From contig PLRW01000035.1 of NCBI GenBank assembly GCA_003164955.1, positions 1 through 63,451 of the forward strand: a stretch of 63,451 nucleotides of DNA, written 5' to 3'. Below are positions 54,921 through 63,451 of the stretch, one piece after another (positions within the stretch are counted from its first letter, which is position 1; each line of letters starts with the position of its first letter). Source of the stretch: Actinomycetota bacterium (GTDB lineage: Bacteria > Actinomycetota > Actinomycetes > Streptosporangiales > Streptosporangiaceae). The translations under genes and the position numbers were made by a program. Under the pieces are notes generated by a model. That model ran no database searches. It saw only the letters and a program-made list of their open reading frames with translations, and was not told where the DNA came from.

Positions 54921-57119
54921 CTAGCCCAGCCGGCCGACGATGGAGGATCCCGTGACCGTCGGCCCGTGGTCGGCCGTCTCATCATCGGTGAGCGGAACGC
55001 CCGCCAGCAGGGCGAAGCCGAGGGGCAGGGCCAGCGGCAGGGCGGTGGCCGGCACGATGATGCCCGAGTCGTCGGCGAACCAGCCGAGCACGCAGACCAG
55101 CCATATCATGGCCAGCGTCATCGCCAGCAGTGGCTCGGCGGCGTAGCCGCGGGGAAGCGCCCTGACCGCGAACCAGGAGGGTCGCAGCAGGATCAGCCCC
55201 GCCAGGATGATGACCACGGGTACCACCGGGCTGTAGGTGTTCACCCTGAGGGAGCCGAGCATGGAGGTCCACTTGCGCGTGAGCAGCCCTCCGGCGTGGC
55301 CATGGAGCAGGTTCCCGGCGAACGCGCCGATATCGGACTGACCCGTGGCCGGGATCAGGTAATTGATGAGCGCGAACACCGCGAACAGGGCCACCCCGCT
55401 GCCCAGGACCAGCGCGACCCGCCGGACCGTGATCCTGATTCCGGCCATGGCCATGAGCAGCAGCAGGAAGCAGGGGACGATGGCGATCGTGCCGCCGACC
55501 TTCCCGCCGAACTGCGGCCAGCCGCAAGCGATCACCACGAACACGGCGACCGCGGAGGCGGCGAGCAGCGCCCGGCCCCGGCCGCGCGCGGGCGGGGCGG
55601 CGTCCCGGGCGCCCCGGCGGAGCAGCGTGTTGCCCACCCACGCGACCGCGATCATGCCGCAGACGGCGTACAGCCCGATCGCTTCGCCGCCGATGCCGTA
55701 GAACCGGCCGGCCTCCAGGACGGACAGGCCGAAGGGCGAGCCCATCTCCAGCCGTGATCCGGTCATCACGTCCAGCCCGACGACCAGCACCGTCATCAGG
55801 GCCACGGCACCCGGGGGGCCGAACGGGTCCCGCCGCCACGGGCCGGCCAGCGCAACGGCGCTGACCACGGCCGTCCAGCCGAGGGTGAGCCCGTACTGCC
55901 AGATCGCCGGGTGCGACATCAGCCACCAGGGCACCAGATTGGCCAGGAACGATCCGGCAGGTACCGCGCCGGTGACGGTGCCTGCGATGCGCCACAGCGT
56001 GCCGCGGCGCCGTCGGCGTTCCGGCTGGCCACCCCAGAAGAGCAGGCCCACACCAGCGAACGCAGCCACGTCAACCAGGGCGTAGACCCAGAAAAAGATG
56101 GTGTGCGTGCCCGTCCATACCTGGTAGGTGGTGTCCTGGCCAACGAGCCCGCGGACGGAGGACACGAGCGCTCCGCGGCCGGCGCTGGTGATCTGCGAGC
56201 CCGGCAAGCCGGCCGGGCGCGGCTCGCCGCGCCAGCCCAGCACCGTGGGCGTCAGATCGGTCAGCACCACCATTCCCGCCTGCCGGGTCGAGGGCGCACC
56301 GAGCACTCCCGACCGGTAACCAGGGCCGCTGATCATGACGGCCTGCAGGTGCGGCGGCGTCACGGTGGACCCCGGGGAGGTCACCATCAGCCTTGTGCCG
56401 GCGGGCAGGTCGGCGGTGATGGCGCCGAGCTCGGTGTCGGCGTGCCGGAGCGCCGCGGTGCGGGCGGCGCCGGGCGCGCCGGGCAGCGCACCGAGATCCA
56501 CCACGGTCAGCGGGCACCGGGCCAGGACCGGCCGGCTGACGGCGGACGCGGCGGGAAGGTAGGAGCCGACGTTGCCGGCGGCGCCGGCGAGCGCCAGCGC
56601 GGCGCCGGGCCCGACGGCGGTCGCGCAGTTCCCCTTCCCGGCGGCGGAGGCCAGCAGCCCCCACCGGGGGCTGTACGAGAGGGTGTGATTGTAGGAAACC
56701 AGCGAGGGCATGGCCGCGACCCGCGCTGGGCCCGGGACGCCTGCATGGCCGGGCCCAGCCGTCACGGCCGGAAGAGCCGGGCACGGGCCTTTTTCGGCGT
56801 GCGGCACCTGCGCGCGGTCGCCGGCGTTGAGCGTCAGCCACGCGTCGGCGGGGCACGTGTGCGGCAGTACCGCATAGTCGACCATTGAGCCAGGTGAGCC
56901 GGCGCGTGCCACCGCCCAGAGCGCGGGTGTCGCCGACGCGGATATATCGGTCCAGCGCAGCCCGGAGATCCCGACGATGACGACGTGCGGGGTGACCGCC
57001 GTCCCGGCGTGAGTGGCCGCCCTGGCCGGGGCGGAGCCCGCGCCGGCCAGGAGCGCGGCCAAGCTCGCGGCTACCGCCAGGGCACCGGGCAGCATCCGGC
57101 GTGCCAACGTCCCTTTCAC
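54921..57119 (-). CDS. Large polytopic membrane protein with exported N-terminal domain
   Basis: A 732-residue protein. A signal peptide (about 1-35) is followed by an exported domain of about 290 residues that looks like a degraded alkaline-phosphatase-type fold (VVIVGISGLRWTDI, VVLTDLTPTVLGW), then about 10 to 11 membrane segments from residue 345 to 715. No catalytic motif is certain. Its placement directly before plsC suggests a role in envelope lipid or wall metabolism (inference). It is full-length and uninterrupted. Confidence 0.8.
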   Translation of the reverse strand: MKGTLARRMLPGALAVAASLAALLAGAGSAPARAATHAGTAVTPHVVIVGISGLRWTDISASATPALWAVARAGSPGSMVDYAVLPHTCPADAWLTLNAGDRAQVPHAEKGPCPALPAVTAGPGHAGVPGPARVAAMPSLVSYNHTLSYSPRWGLLASAAGKGNCATAVGPGAALALAGAAGNVGSYLPAASAVSRPVLARCPLTVVDLGALPGAPGAARTAALRHADTELGAITADLPAGTRLMVTSPGSTVTPPHLQAVMISGPGYRSGVLGAPSTRQAGMVVLTDLTPTVLGWRGEPRPAGLPGSQITSAGRGALVSSVRGLVGQDTTYQVWTGTHTIFFWVYALVDVAAFAGVGLLFWGGQPERRRRRGTLWRIAGTVTGAVPAGSFLANLVPWWLMSHPAIWQYGLTLGWTAVVSAVALAGPWRRDPFGPPGAVALMTVLVVGLDVMTGSRLEMGSPFGLSVLEAGRFYGIGGEAIGLYAVCGMIAVAWVGNTLLRRGARDAAPPARGRGRALLAASAVAVFVVIACGWPQFGGKVGGTIAIVPCFLLLLMAMAGIRITVRRVALVLGSGVALFAVFALINYLIPATGQSDIGAFAGNLLHGHAGGLLTRKWTSMLGSLRVNTYSPVVPVVIILAGLILLRPSWFAVRALPRGYAAEPLLAMTLAMIWLVCVLGWFADDSGIIVPATALPLALPLGFALLAGVPLTDDETADHGPTVTGSSIVGRLG

Positions 57120-57171
57120 GGGTCAACGGTATCCGGCCCGGTCGTATGACCGGCTTGTCCCGGCGAAGAGC

Positions 57172-57708
57172 TCAGGGCGGCCCGGCCAGACCCGGTCGGG
57201 GGCGGCCGCCGCCCATCGCGCTGGCGGCCGAGCGGAACTGGCCGAGCCCGGCGGCGGGGGCCGTTCTCGCGGCCGGGGGCATACGCATCAGAATGCCCGC
57301 CAAGTCGTCGCGGCGGCGTCGCCGCAGGCGGTCGAGCAGGGCAGTTCCTTCCGGTGACAGGCGCAGGCTGACCGCTCGCCGGCTCGGGCCAGGGACGCGG
57401 TGCAGCAGTCCCGCGGCCTCCAGCCGGTCACACAGCCGGCTGGCCGAGGACATGAGCGCGCCAAGCTGGGCGGCCAGCCCGCTGAGGTTGATGTCCCGAT
57501 GTCGTTCGACGATGAGGAGGACGCCGAGCTGAGCTGTGACGCCGAGCTGAGCTGTGGAGGTGGGCAGCTCAGCGGTTTCCTGGTTCCAGACGGCGGCCAG
57601 GAAGCTCGCGGTCTCCTCGACGGCCGCCGCGAGCGGACCGGGTGGCTGCCGCTCGCCTCCCGGGGAGGCGGCGTCGTGCTCGTGGGCTGAACCGGGCGAG
57701 ACGGCCAT
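57172..57708 (-). CDS. MarR-family regulator with internal six-residue duplication
   Basis: A 178-residue winged-helix protein starting at ATG 57708. HTH and wing: INLSGLAAQLGALMSSASRL, CDRLEAAGLLHRVPGPSRRA and VSLRLSPEG. Just before the HTH the segment TAQLGVTAQLGV is encoded by an exact 18-base tandem duplication (57521-57556). It follows the membrane-protein/plsC pair's start on the same strand, 52 bases upstream of that gene, and may regulate it. Confidence 0.85.
   Translation of the reverse strand: MAVSPGSAHEHDAASPGGERQPPGPLAAAVEETASFLAAVWNQETAELPTSTAQLGVTAQLGVLLIVERHRDINLSGLAAQLGALMSSASRLCDRLEAAGLLHRVPGPSRRAVSLRLSPEGTALLDRLRRRRRDDLAGILMRMPPAARTAPAAGLGQFRSAASAMGGGRPRPGLAGPP
57521..57556. 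repeat. 18-bp in-frame tandem duplication in the marR gene
   Basis: acgccgagctgagctgtg occurs at 57521-57538 and again at 57539-57556 with no mismatch, adding six codons to the helix before the recognition helices. Perfect identity implies a recent slippage event. Confidence 0.9.
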
Positions 57709-57797
57709 GTTCTTAGTGATGCCGCGTGTGACGGGTCTTACACATGGCACAGGAATGCTTTAAGCGCGCGATCACGCCGCAGGCCGGCGGGAGGTGC

Positions 57798-59315
57798 TCA
57801 GCCGGTACAGATGTTCTGGTTGGCGGTCCGGACGGACGGGATGGCCAGGGAGGGCGCGGTCGTCGGCTGCACAGTCTGCTGGGCGCCGGCTGACGTGGTG
57901 GGAGAGGTGCTGCCGCCCGGCCCGGGCGCGGAGGCGCCCGGCGTGGCCGACGGGGCCGCCGCGCTGGCCGACGGGCTCGCTGACGGGCTCGCTGACGCGG
58001 CGAAGAGTGACCGGCTGGCGGGAACGTCGTTCCGGAAGGACTGGAAGATCGCGTTGTCCTCAGGCTGTGTCCACAGTACGTTGGCCGTGTCGGACGGGAC
58101 CACCTCTGACCGCGGGTAGGTGGGCAGCGTGAAGAAGGCGACCTTGCTGGACGGCAGGTTCCGCAGGCTGGACGCGAGATCGTAAAGGCCCGTGACGCCG
58201 CCCAGTTTGGTGTCGATGGTGAGCGACTTCGTCGCGGCGTCCAGGAACCGGTAGATCGCCAGTGGGTTCAGCAGCTTGCTCTTCACCCGCTGGATCAGCG
58301 AAGACATGAACGCCTGCTGGCGGGCGATCCGCTCAAGATCACTGCCGTCGCCGAGGGTGTAACGCGCCCGGACGTACGCCAGGGCCTGAGCGGGGGTCAG
58401 CAGGTGATGCCCGGCAGCCAGTTTGAGCCCGGAGAGTGGATCGTTGATCGCCTGCGTGTTGCACTCCTGGACGCCGCCGAGAGCAGAAACCATGCTCTCG
58501 AGACCGGTGAAGTTGACCACGACGAAATGATCGATGTAGATGCCGGTGTCCTGCTCGACCGTCTTGATGGAGCAGGCCACACCGAGCGCGGTGTTGTTCC
58601 CGTCCAGGTTGCCGATGGCGAAAGCCTCGTTGATCTTGAACGTCTGCGCCGACGACATCTGGCTGTTGCCCATCTCGCAGGCCGGGATGCTGACCCAGGA
58701 ATCGCGCGGGATCGCCATCACCTCGGCCCATTGCCGGTCCGCGGCGACGTGCACGATCATCATGGTGTCCGACTGATCGGTCGTGAGGTTCCTGCCGTAC
58801 CGAGCACTGAGGCCGAATCTGCTGTCCGACCCCACCACCAGGATGTTCTCGGCCTGCGGATGCAGGTCGACCGGCTGGCTGCCCAGCAGCCCGCTGACGT
58901 CGCGCTGCTGGATGTTCCCGTTCAGGTGGCGGTAGAGGAGAAAGACGCCGACGGCGGCGATGGCCACCACGCCGGCCGTGATGCTCGCGGTCCAGATCAG
59001 GACCTTGCGCCGGCGGCTGCGATGCGGCCGGGGGCCTGGCGGCGGGGTACCGCCGGGCGGAAGCGGCGGGCTCCCGGGGGGCGCCGGCTCGGCGGGGGCG
59101 ATTGGCCCCCCGGAGGACACAGACTCCGCAGAGGACACAGACTCCGCAGAGAACGCTGACCCTGGTGGGGCCCCTGACTCCGGTGGGGACGCTGACTCGG
59201 CTGAGGTCACAGGCGTGGCCTCGGCCAGCAGGGCGCCCTCTTCGTGCGCCGGCGGGAGCCCGGCTGAGGCTATCCCCTGGCCGGGTTTCTCGTCCGGCGG
59301 GACAGGACTCCCCAT
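57798..59315 (-). CDS. LytR-CpsA-Psr (LCP) family cell-wall polymer ligase
   Basis: A 505-residue type II membrane protein. The first 100 residues are cytoplasmic, Pro/Ser/Glu-rich, and include a tandem SAESVS repeat. RRRK precedes one membrane helix (about 104-126). The LCP domain (about 155-400) has VVGSDSRFGLSARYG, SDTMMIVHVAADR, VMAIPRDSWVSIP, ALAYVRARYTLGDGSDLERI and RQQAFMSSLI with the conserved Asp and Arg residues. A Ser/Ala/Pro-rich tail follows. It attaches secondary polymers to peptidoglycan from lipid-linked precursors. Confidence 0.92.
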   Translation of the reverse strand: MGSPVPPDEKPGQGIASAGLPPAHEEGALLAEATPVTSAESASPPESGAPPGSAFSAESVSSAESVSSGGPIAPAEPAPPGSPPLPPGGTPPPGPRPHRSRRRKVLIWTASITAGVVAIAAVGVFLLYRHLNGNIQQRDVSGLLGSQPVDLHPQAENILVVGSDSRFGLSARYGRNLTTDQSDTMMIVHVAADRQWAEVMAIPRDSWVSIPACEMGNSQMSSAQTFKINEAFAIGNLDGNNTALGVACSIKTVEQDTGIYIDHFVVVNFTGLESMVSALGGVQECNTQAINDPLSGLKLAAGHHLLTPAQALAYVRARYTLGDGSDLERIARQQAFMSSLIQRVKSKLLNPLAIYRFLDAATKSLTIDTKLGGVTGLYDLASSLRNLPSSKVAFFTLPTYPRSEVVPSDTANVLWTQPEDNAIFQSFRNDVPASRSLFAASASPSASPSASAAAPSATPGASAPGPGGSTSPTTSAGAQQTVQPTTAPSLAIPSVRTANQNICTG

Positions 59316-59529
59316 ATATCACTCCACCCGGTCTCCGAGGCCCGCGAAGATCACCATTCCCAGGCCCCGGTTAAACACTCCTCAACGGGATGACGTATGG
59401 GCGAAGTCAATGGTTGCCGGTCGTTCCGATTTCCTCGCCTAATAGACATATTGCCTCCAGGGCTCCGGGAACCGCGCACCGGGTCCCGTCCGCTGACTGC
59501 CCTCGGTGATGGCGCACTAAGATCCCGGT

Positions 59530-60351
59530 GTGGGACATGGTTTCCGGTTCGCGCTACAGTCGGCGCCGCAGGATCAGCAGCAGTGGCTCGGGATCGCGCG
59601 GCGGGCCGAGCAACTGGGCTATTCCACTCTGATGATGCCCGACGGCCTGCAGTTGCCCTCCCCGATGCCCGCCCTGGCCATCGCGGCCGGCGCCACCACG
59701 TCGCTGCACGTCGGCACCTGGGTGCTGGCCAGCCCACTGCGAGCGCCCCGGCTGGCGGCCTGGGACGCACATAGCCTTTCCCTGTTGTCCGGCGACCGTT
59801 TCGAGCTCGGTATCGGGACCGGCCGGCCGGAGGTCGCCCAGCAGGCCGCCGACCTGCTGGGCCAGCCCGTCACCTCGCCCGCGCGGCGACTGGCCCAGGT
59901 CGAGCAGACCATCGATGAGCTGCGTGGCCTGGACGGTGACCGGCACACCCCGGTGCTGATCGCCGCCGGCGGCCCGAAGGCACGCGCGCTGGCGGCGGCG
60001 AAGGCGGACATCTTTACGCTCGCCACCGGCGCGCTGGCCAGCCGGGACGAGGTGGCTCGGCTGGCCAGCGAGGTGCGCGACGCAGCCGGCGACCGTGCCT
60101 CCGCGCTGGAGTTCGCGATCGTCGTATTCGTGGTCGGTGACGAGGCGCCGCCCTGGGTTCAGCGGTTCACCGGCGCCGACGCCGCGACCCTCGCCGCCCA
60201 CGATTCGCTCGCGATCCTGCGCGGCAGCGTGCGGGAGATCGCCGATGAACTGCAGCGTCGCCGGGACACGCTCGGCTGCTCGTACATCGTCGTGAACGGG
60301 ACCTTTATCGAGCAGTTCGCCCCGGTGGTCGAGTTGCTCGCCGGCCGCTGA
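59530..60351 (+). CDS. LLM-class (F420-dependent-type) oxidoreductase
   Basis: A 273-residue luciferase-like TIM-barrel oxidoreductase starting at GTG. Recognisable are GHGFRFALQSAPQDQQQWL, ARRAEQLGYSTLMMPDGL, LHVGTWVLASPLRAPRLAAW, DRFELGIGTGRPE and LIAAGGPKARALAAAKADIF. Actinobacterial members mostly use coenzyme F420, though FMN cannot be excluded. The substrate is unknown. An alpha/beta hydrolase gene follows after 65 bases and may be co-transcribed. Confidence 0.85.
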   Translation: MGHGFRFALQSAPQDQQQWLGIARRAEQLGYSTLMMPDGLQLPSPMPALAIAAGATTSLHVGTWVLASPLRAPRLAAWDAHSLSLLSGDRFELGIGTGRPEVAQQAADLLGQPVTSPARRLAQVEQTIDELRGLDGDRHTPVLIAAGGPKARALAAAKADIFTLATGALASRDEVARLASEVRDAAGDRASALEFAIVVFVVGDEAPPWVQRFTGADAATLAAHDSLAILRGSVREIADELQRRRDTLGCSYIVVNGTFIEQFAPVVELLAGR

Positions 60352-60416
60352 GCTCTGATGACGCGGAAGCGTATCGCCGCGTGAGCTGCGGCCATTCCAG
60401 AGGGGGCGGTGACCGG

Positions 60417-61100
60417 ATGAGCCGGGACATAACTGATCGTGCCGGCCGGGCGGCCGTCACCGGGGCGGTCGTAGTGGCCCACGGCGGCCGGTCCGTCAGT
60501 ACCGAGCCGGTCTCCTCCGCGCAGCTTGCCGTCCTGCGGATGGTCCCGATCGCCCGGGCTATCCGGCACGCTCTGCGCGGCACCGGGATCATCGTGTGCC
60601 GCCCGCGCTTCCGGGTCCGGGGATGGAACGGCGAGCAGGCCTCCCCCGTGCCCGACCTGCACGCGGTGCTGGATCAGATCGGGACGCGATTCGGGGACAT
60701 CCCGGTCACCCTGGTCGGCCACTCGATGGGCGCCCGCGCCGCGTTGCGGGCCGCCGCGCATCCCGCGGTGACCGCGGTCGCCGGCCTGGCACCCTGGCTG
60801 CCGCCCGGCGAGCCGGTGGAACAGCTGGCCGGGCGGCACATCCTGCTCGCCCACGGGACCGCCGACCGCATCACCCGCCCCGTTGATACCTGGCTGTACG
60901 CGGAACGCGCCCGTCTGGTCACCGAAGTAACGGTGATCGAGGTGCGCGGCGGTGACCACGCCCTGCTGCGGCGGGCGCATCTGTGGCACCGCATCGCGGA
61001 GAACTTCTGCCGGGGATCGTTCGGTATGCCTACCGGCGCGGGGGTGGCGGCGGGCGCCTTCCGGCAGGCGGCCGGGGAGCCGCACCGGACGGTGCTGTGA
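60417..61100 (+). CDS. Alpha/beta hydrolase
   Basis: A 227-residue hydrolase. The strand-turn AVVVAHGG gives the oxyanion region, VTLVGHSMGARAALRAA the nucleophile elbow with Ser, LLAHGTADRITRP the acid Asp, and GGDHALLRRA the catalytic His. No lid insertion or signal peptide is seen. The ATG at 60417 with AGGGGG upstream is chosen over the GTG at 60381. Substrate unknown. Confidence 0.85.
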   Translation: MSRDITDRAGRAAVTGAVVVAHGGRSVSTEPVSSAQLAVLRMVPIARAIRHALRGTGIIVCRPRFRVRGWNGEQASPVPDLHAVLDQIGTRFGDIPVTLVGHSMGARAALRAAAHPAVTAVAGLAPWLPPGEPVEQLAGRHILLAHGTADRITRPVDTWLYAERARLVTEVTVIEVRGGDHALLRRAHLWHRIAENFCRGSFGMPTGAGVAAGAFRQAAGEPHRTVL

Positions 61101-61313
61101 CAAGATGCCCCGGCCTCGCGCCGATCCCCTTTCGTTCATACCGGTCTGGGCCGCCGTACGAGGATGGCGAGCGCCACGACCTGCCTGGTTACAGCGCCAG
61201 AACATGAATGCATCAGTATCCTGTGGGGTAACCCGGCGGCATAAGACGTCGGCTGCTGCCATCTGGCGACGGGGTCCAGGCGATCAGCGACATGCCGCGG
61301 GGAGGTGATCACC

Positions 61314-61772
61314 ATGGCCGACAGCTGGGATGAAGAAGAACTGCTCGCCGCCCTCCGGGAGGTATTTGACTCCCAGCGCGAGCCGCCCCCGCCCGAGATC
61401 GTCGAAGCGGGCAAGAAGATCTTTGCCTGGCACCACATCGGCAAAGAGCTCGCGCAGCTCACCTACGACTCGGCGGGTGACGCCGATCGCGAACCGGTCA
61501 CCCGCACCGAAGCCGCGGATATCCGCGCCATGACTTTCAGCTCGGCCCGGATGACCATTGAACTCGAGTTCACCGCGGACGGGGTGCTGGGCCAGCTGGT
61601 CCCGCCGCAGGTCACGACCATCATCGTGCAGCTCGGCAGCGGCCAGGAAACCAGCCTGGCCTCCGACGGGGCCGGCTGCTTCTCGATCCGCCCCGTCCCG
61701 CCGGGGACGTTCCGCCTGCGCTGCCAGAACGGTGGGGATCCCGACGTGCTCACCGGGTGGATCACCGCCTAG
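61314..61772 (+). CDS. Conserved protein of a family usually paired with an ECF sigma factor
   Basis: A 152-residue acidic protein, MADSWDEEELLAALREVF, with FAWHHIGKELAQLTYDSA, MTIELEFTADGVLGQLVPPQ and the end PPGTFRLRCQN. I recall this family in actinobacteria next to a sigma-70/ECF gene and often a CHAT-domain gene. Neither is adjacent here, so this looks like an orphan. The GGGGAGG site ends about seven bases before the ATG at 61314. Function unknown; an accessory or modulator of a sigma factor is a guess from typical context. Confidence 0.75.
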   Translation: MADSWDEEELLAALREVFDSQREPPPPEIVEAGKKIFAWHHIGKELAQLTYDSAGDADREPVTRTEAADIRAMTFSSARMTIELEFTADGVLGQLVPPQVTTIIVQLGSGQETSLASDGAGCFSIRPVPPGTFRLRCQNGGDPDVLTGWITA

Positions 61773-62124
61773 CCGGTCAGCGGTTCATGCGAGCGAGGCT
61801 CGCCTCCTGGTGCGCGCCTCGTCGCGTCGCTCGTGTCGTTGCTCGCCCTGCTGACGGCCGCCTTCGGCCCGTCCAGATCGGCCGCGGCGATCCGCCGGCG
61901 CTGGTGGTCAGCGAGAAGGTCATGCCGTGGGCCAGCTGCCTCGCTCCGGAGGGCCGCGGGCGGCGTGACGGCCGTCGCGAGCTGACGTGATCGCTTCGGG
62001 TGGCCGCGCGTTCGTGCGGCGGGCTGTCCGCTCACCTGCCTTCGGGCGGTCATGCGGCGGCCCTCCCGTCGGCCGCTGCCGCCATCTGGGAGGGCCGGGA
62101 CGCCGCGGGCCGTTCGGGCCGTCG
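61773..62124. other. Intergenic region rich in small TTCG-loop hairpins; no gene seen
   Basis: About 350 bases without a recognisable product. Several short inverted repeats centre on TTCG: gccgcc-ttcg-gcccg (61856-61871), ctgcc-ttcg-ggcgg (62037-62050) and gggccg-ttcg-ggccg (62108-62123). Another, ggccgttctgcccgttcgg, runs into the end of the eqolisin gene. They could form stable RNA hairpins ending transcription from both convergent genes. Confidence 0.5.
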
Positions 62125-63054
62125 CTAACCAGCGCGGCCGTTCTGCCCGTTCGGTAACCGGCGCGACTGCCCCCGTGGACCTGCCCGGCGGCCGTTCCCA
62201 CTGCTCAGCCAGGTGGCGTTGAAGCTCCCGCCGTGGAGCGCGGAGATGCTGTCCTCCGCTGTGCCGTTGGCCGGGACTATCCTGATGCGAATCGGGTGGA
62301 AAGTGCTGAGCGGCGACCCGTTGACCGTCGAACCCAAGAAGCTGACCGTGCGGAAGTGGGCCAGCGGCAGGATGCCTCCGCTCGTGGTGCAGCAGGGCGC
62401 CTCGACGATGACCTCCGCGGAGGACCTGGCGGCCCCGAACAGGGTCTTGGTGACTATGTGGCTCCAGCCCTGCGTGGTGTCCGAGAGCTTCAGGGTGAAG
62501 CTGTTGCCTCCCGTATACGTCACCGACCCGGTGAAGTGGTCACCTGGGCGTACGGTGTTGCTGAAGTTGACCGGGTAGACCGGGAACATCTCGCACCAGG
62601 AGTAGTACTCCGGCGTGCGGCCGGCGCAGTCGACACCCGAGCCGGTCTGCTCGACCGAGTCGTTGCCGGACCCGTCCAGGCCCACCCAGAAGCTGGAGTA
62701 TTGATCACCCGAGCTGCATTTGACCGTGGGCTCCACCCAGCTCGACGAAACACTGGTGAACGCGCCGGTGCCGCCGGTAGCCGCGTATCCCGACCAGTTG
62801 ATGCTGCTGACGGTCACGTTCCTGGCCCCTTGGTAGATGGTGCCCGGGCCAACCAGGTGTCTGACCCCGCCGGGCTGGACCAGGGCACCGACCAGAGTTC
62901 GCGGTCCCGCCGCGAAGGAGGTGGCGGCAGGCGCGGCGGAGTGGCCCGGCGCGGCGGCGTAGGCAGGCGTCATCAGGCTGAAGGCCGCCAGGACCGAGCT
63001 TCCCGCGATGACCCGCGCGCGCCTGCGGGCGCTATGACTCACGTGTTTCTCCAT
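62125..63054 (-). CDS. Secreted G1-family (eqolisin) peptidase
   Basis: A 309-residue secreted protein. Signal peptide: basic SARRRARVIAG, then SSVLAAFSLMTPAYA (about 20-34). The mature part has the eqolisin pattern: NWSGYAATGG, SSSWVEPTVKC, FWVGLDGSGNDSVEQTG with the catalytic Gln, EYYSWCEMFP, and AEVIVEAP with the catalytic Glu. Eqolisins are glutamic peptidases working at acid pH, best known in fungi and less common in bacteria. The ATG at 63054 has AGAGGAA ten bases upstream; an earlier in-frame ATG at 63186 would add 44 residues before the signal peptide. Confidence 0.88.
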   Translation of the reverse strand: MEKHVSHSARRRARVIAGSSVLAAFSLMTPAYAAAPGHSAAPAATSFAAGPRTLVGALVQPGGVRHLVGPGTIYQGARNVTVSSINWSGYAATGGTGAFTSVSSSWVEPTVKCSSGDQYSSFWVGLDGSGNDSVEQTGSGVDCAGRTPEYYSWCEMFPVYPVNFSNTVRPGDHFTGSVTYTGGNSFTLKLSDTTQGWSHIVTKTLFGAARSSAEVIVEAPCCTTSGGILPLAHFRTVSFLGSTVNGSPLSTFHPIRIRIVPANGTAEDSISALHGGSFNATWLSSGNGRRAGPRGQSRRLPNGQNGRAG

Positions 63055-63451
63055 TGCTCGCGCGTTCCTCTTGGTGAAGGAGAACGCTGTTCGGGGCAAG
63101 GGTGTACGACCCGACCGAATCCAACATGGAGCAACGTAAAGAAACATTGCGGTGACAGTGCTGCTGGGCTTCCTCCTGAATACCATGGCTCTTCCTTCTT
63201 TCACTTCCTCCTGTTACCTGATCACCACTCTCCGTGAGTTGTTGTTGTGGCCGCAGAGCCGGATTTCTCAATTGAGCCGGGCATTTTTCCCCGTTATTTT
63301 GGCCCGGGTAATTCGGCCGGTCTTAAGTCCCAGGCCATTCGGCTCGGTCTTAACGGCCCGGGGTAATTCGCGGATAAGGGGCAGGCTGCCAAATGAGGAC
63401 CCCCGATGCACTAACGCGGGTAACGAGCGAGATGCGTAGCACCTGGAATGT
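63055..63451. other. Intergenic region with nested direct repeats; no gene seen
   Basis: No supported gene. At 63301-63370 two pairs of direct repeats are nested: ggcccgggtaattcg (63301) and ggcccggggtaattcg (63355), and attcggccggtcttaa (63311) and attcggctcggtcttaa (63337). They lie about 250 bases upstream of the eqolisin start and could be regulatory. Window ends here. Confidence 0.5.

Noticed and set aside
59101..59160. Short tandem repeat in the LCP gene as a regulatory element
   Set aside because: It is an 18-base coding repeat giving SAESVS twice in a disordered cytoplasmic segment; ordinary slippage, no sign of a regulatory role.
63152..63439. 95-codon plus-strand frame at the right end
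   Set aside because: No homology recognised and it overlaps the promoter side of the eqolisin gene and the direct repeats.

Overview
The window is high-GC DNA from an actinobacterium (Actinomycetota). Start codons are often GTG, coding is dense, and there are many actinobacterial hallmarks: an IdeR/DtxR regulator, a SigR-type ECF sigma factor, a protein O-mannosyltransferase, DUF2530/DUF3027/DUF3263 proteins, a mycosin-like subtilase, a CIRCE-controlled groEL without groES, and the TamR/Tam and MetM/MetO pairs. Gene order around groEL, csp, metO, metM, otsA and otsB resembles Streptomyces. The bacterial eqolisin and a GC-rich dispersed repeat suggest another lineage, perhaps Streptosporangiales-like (inference only). 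No CRISPR, rRNA, prophage or intact insertion sequence was seen.

Layout. Positions 1-1264 hold a frameshifted pseudogene, tRNA-Gln(TTG) and an operator-bearing promoter region. Next come an acyl-CoA desaturase with its TetR regulator (1265-3104), a cysteine dioxygenase/rhodanese pair behind a probable cysteine leader peptide (3127-4293), and tam/tamR with two operators between them (4316-5807). A minus-strand housekeeping run follows: metG, tatD, a fused rsmA-ispE, and an ABC-F ATPase (5867-12564). Then comes a glycosylation and RNA-methylation block (GT2, GT-C-like protein, rsmI, PMT; 12605-18298), an orphan SigR-like factor, an SDR, a lysine-2,3-aminomutase-like enzyme, plsX and argS (to 24680).

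From 24774 to 29014 two related exported proteins precede a two-component system. They are followed by a PAS-GAF-SpoIIE-HATPase phosphatase, ideR, pdxH, citrate synthase and serC (to 35812), then a marR-MFS-thpR-microprotein operon, DUF2530, DUF3027, a second MFS protein and a cold-shock protein (to 41752). After groEL with two CIRCE boxes and cspA, metM-metO sits behind a SAM-I riboswitch (to 46049). Trehalose genes otsA and otsB converge on a repeat (46222-49014). The rest holds a SAM hydrolase, a subtilase that has lost all three catalytic residues, a papain-like protein, plsC, a large membrane protein, a MarR regulator, an LCP ligase, an LLM oxidoreductase, a hydrolase, an orphan conserved protein and a secreted eqolisin.

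The most unusual items are a modular GC-rich repeat present in three copies, one of which is read in frame as the linker of an RsmA-IspE fusion; the catalytically dead subtilase with a tail of about 400 residues; the cysteine leader frame that runs out of frame into the cysteine dioxygenase gene; and an operator-like inverted repeat shared by two distant promoters.
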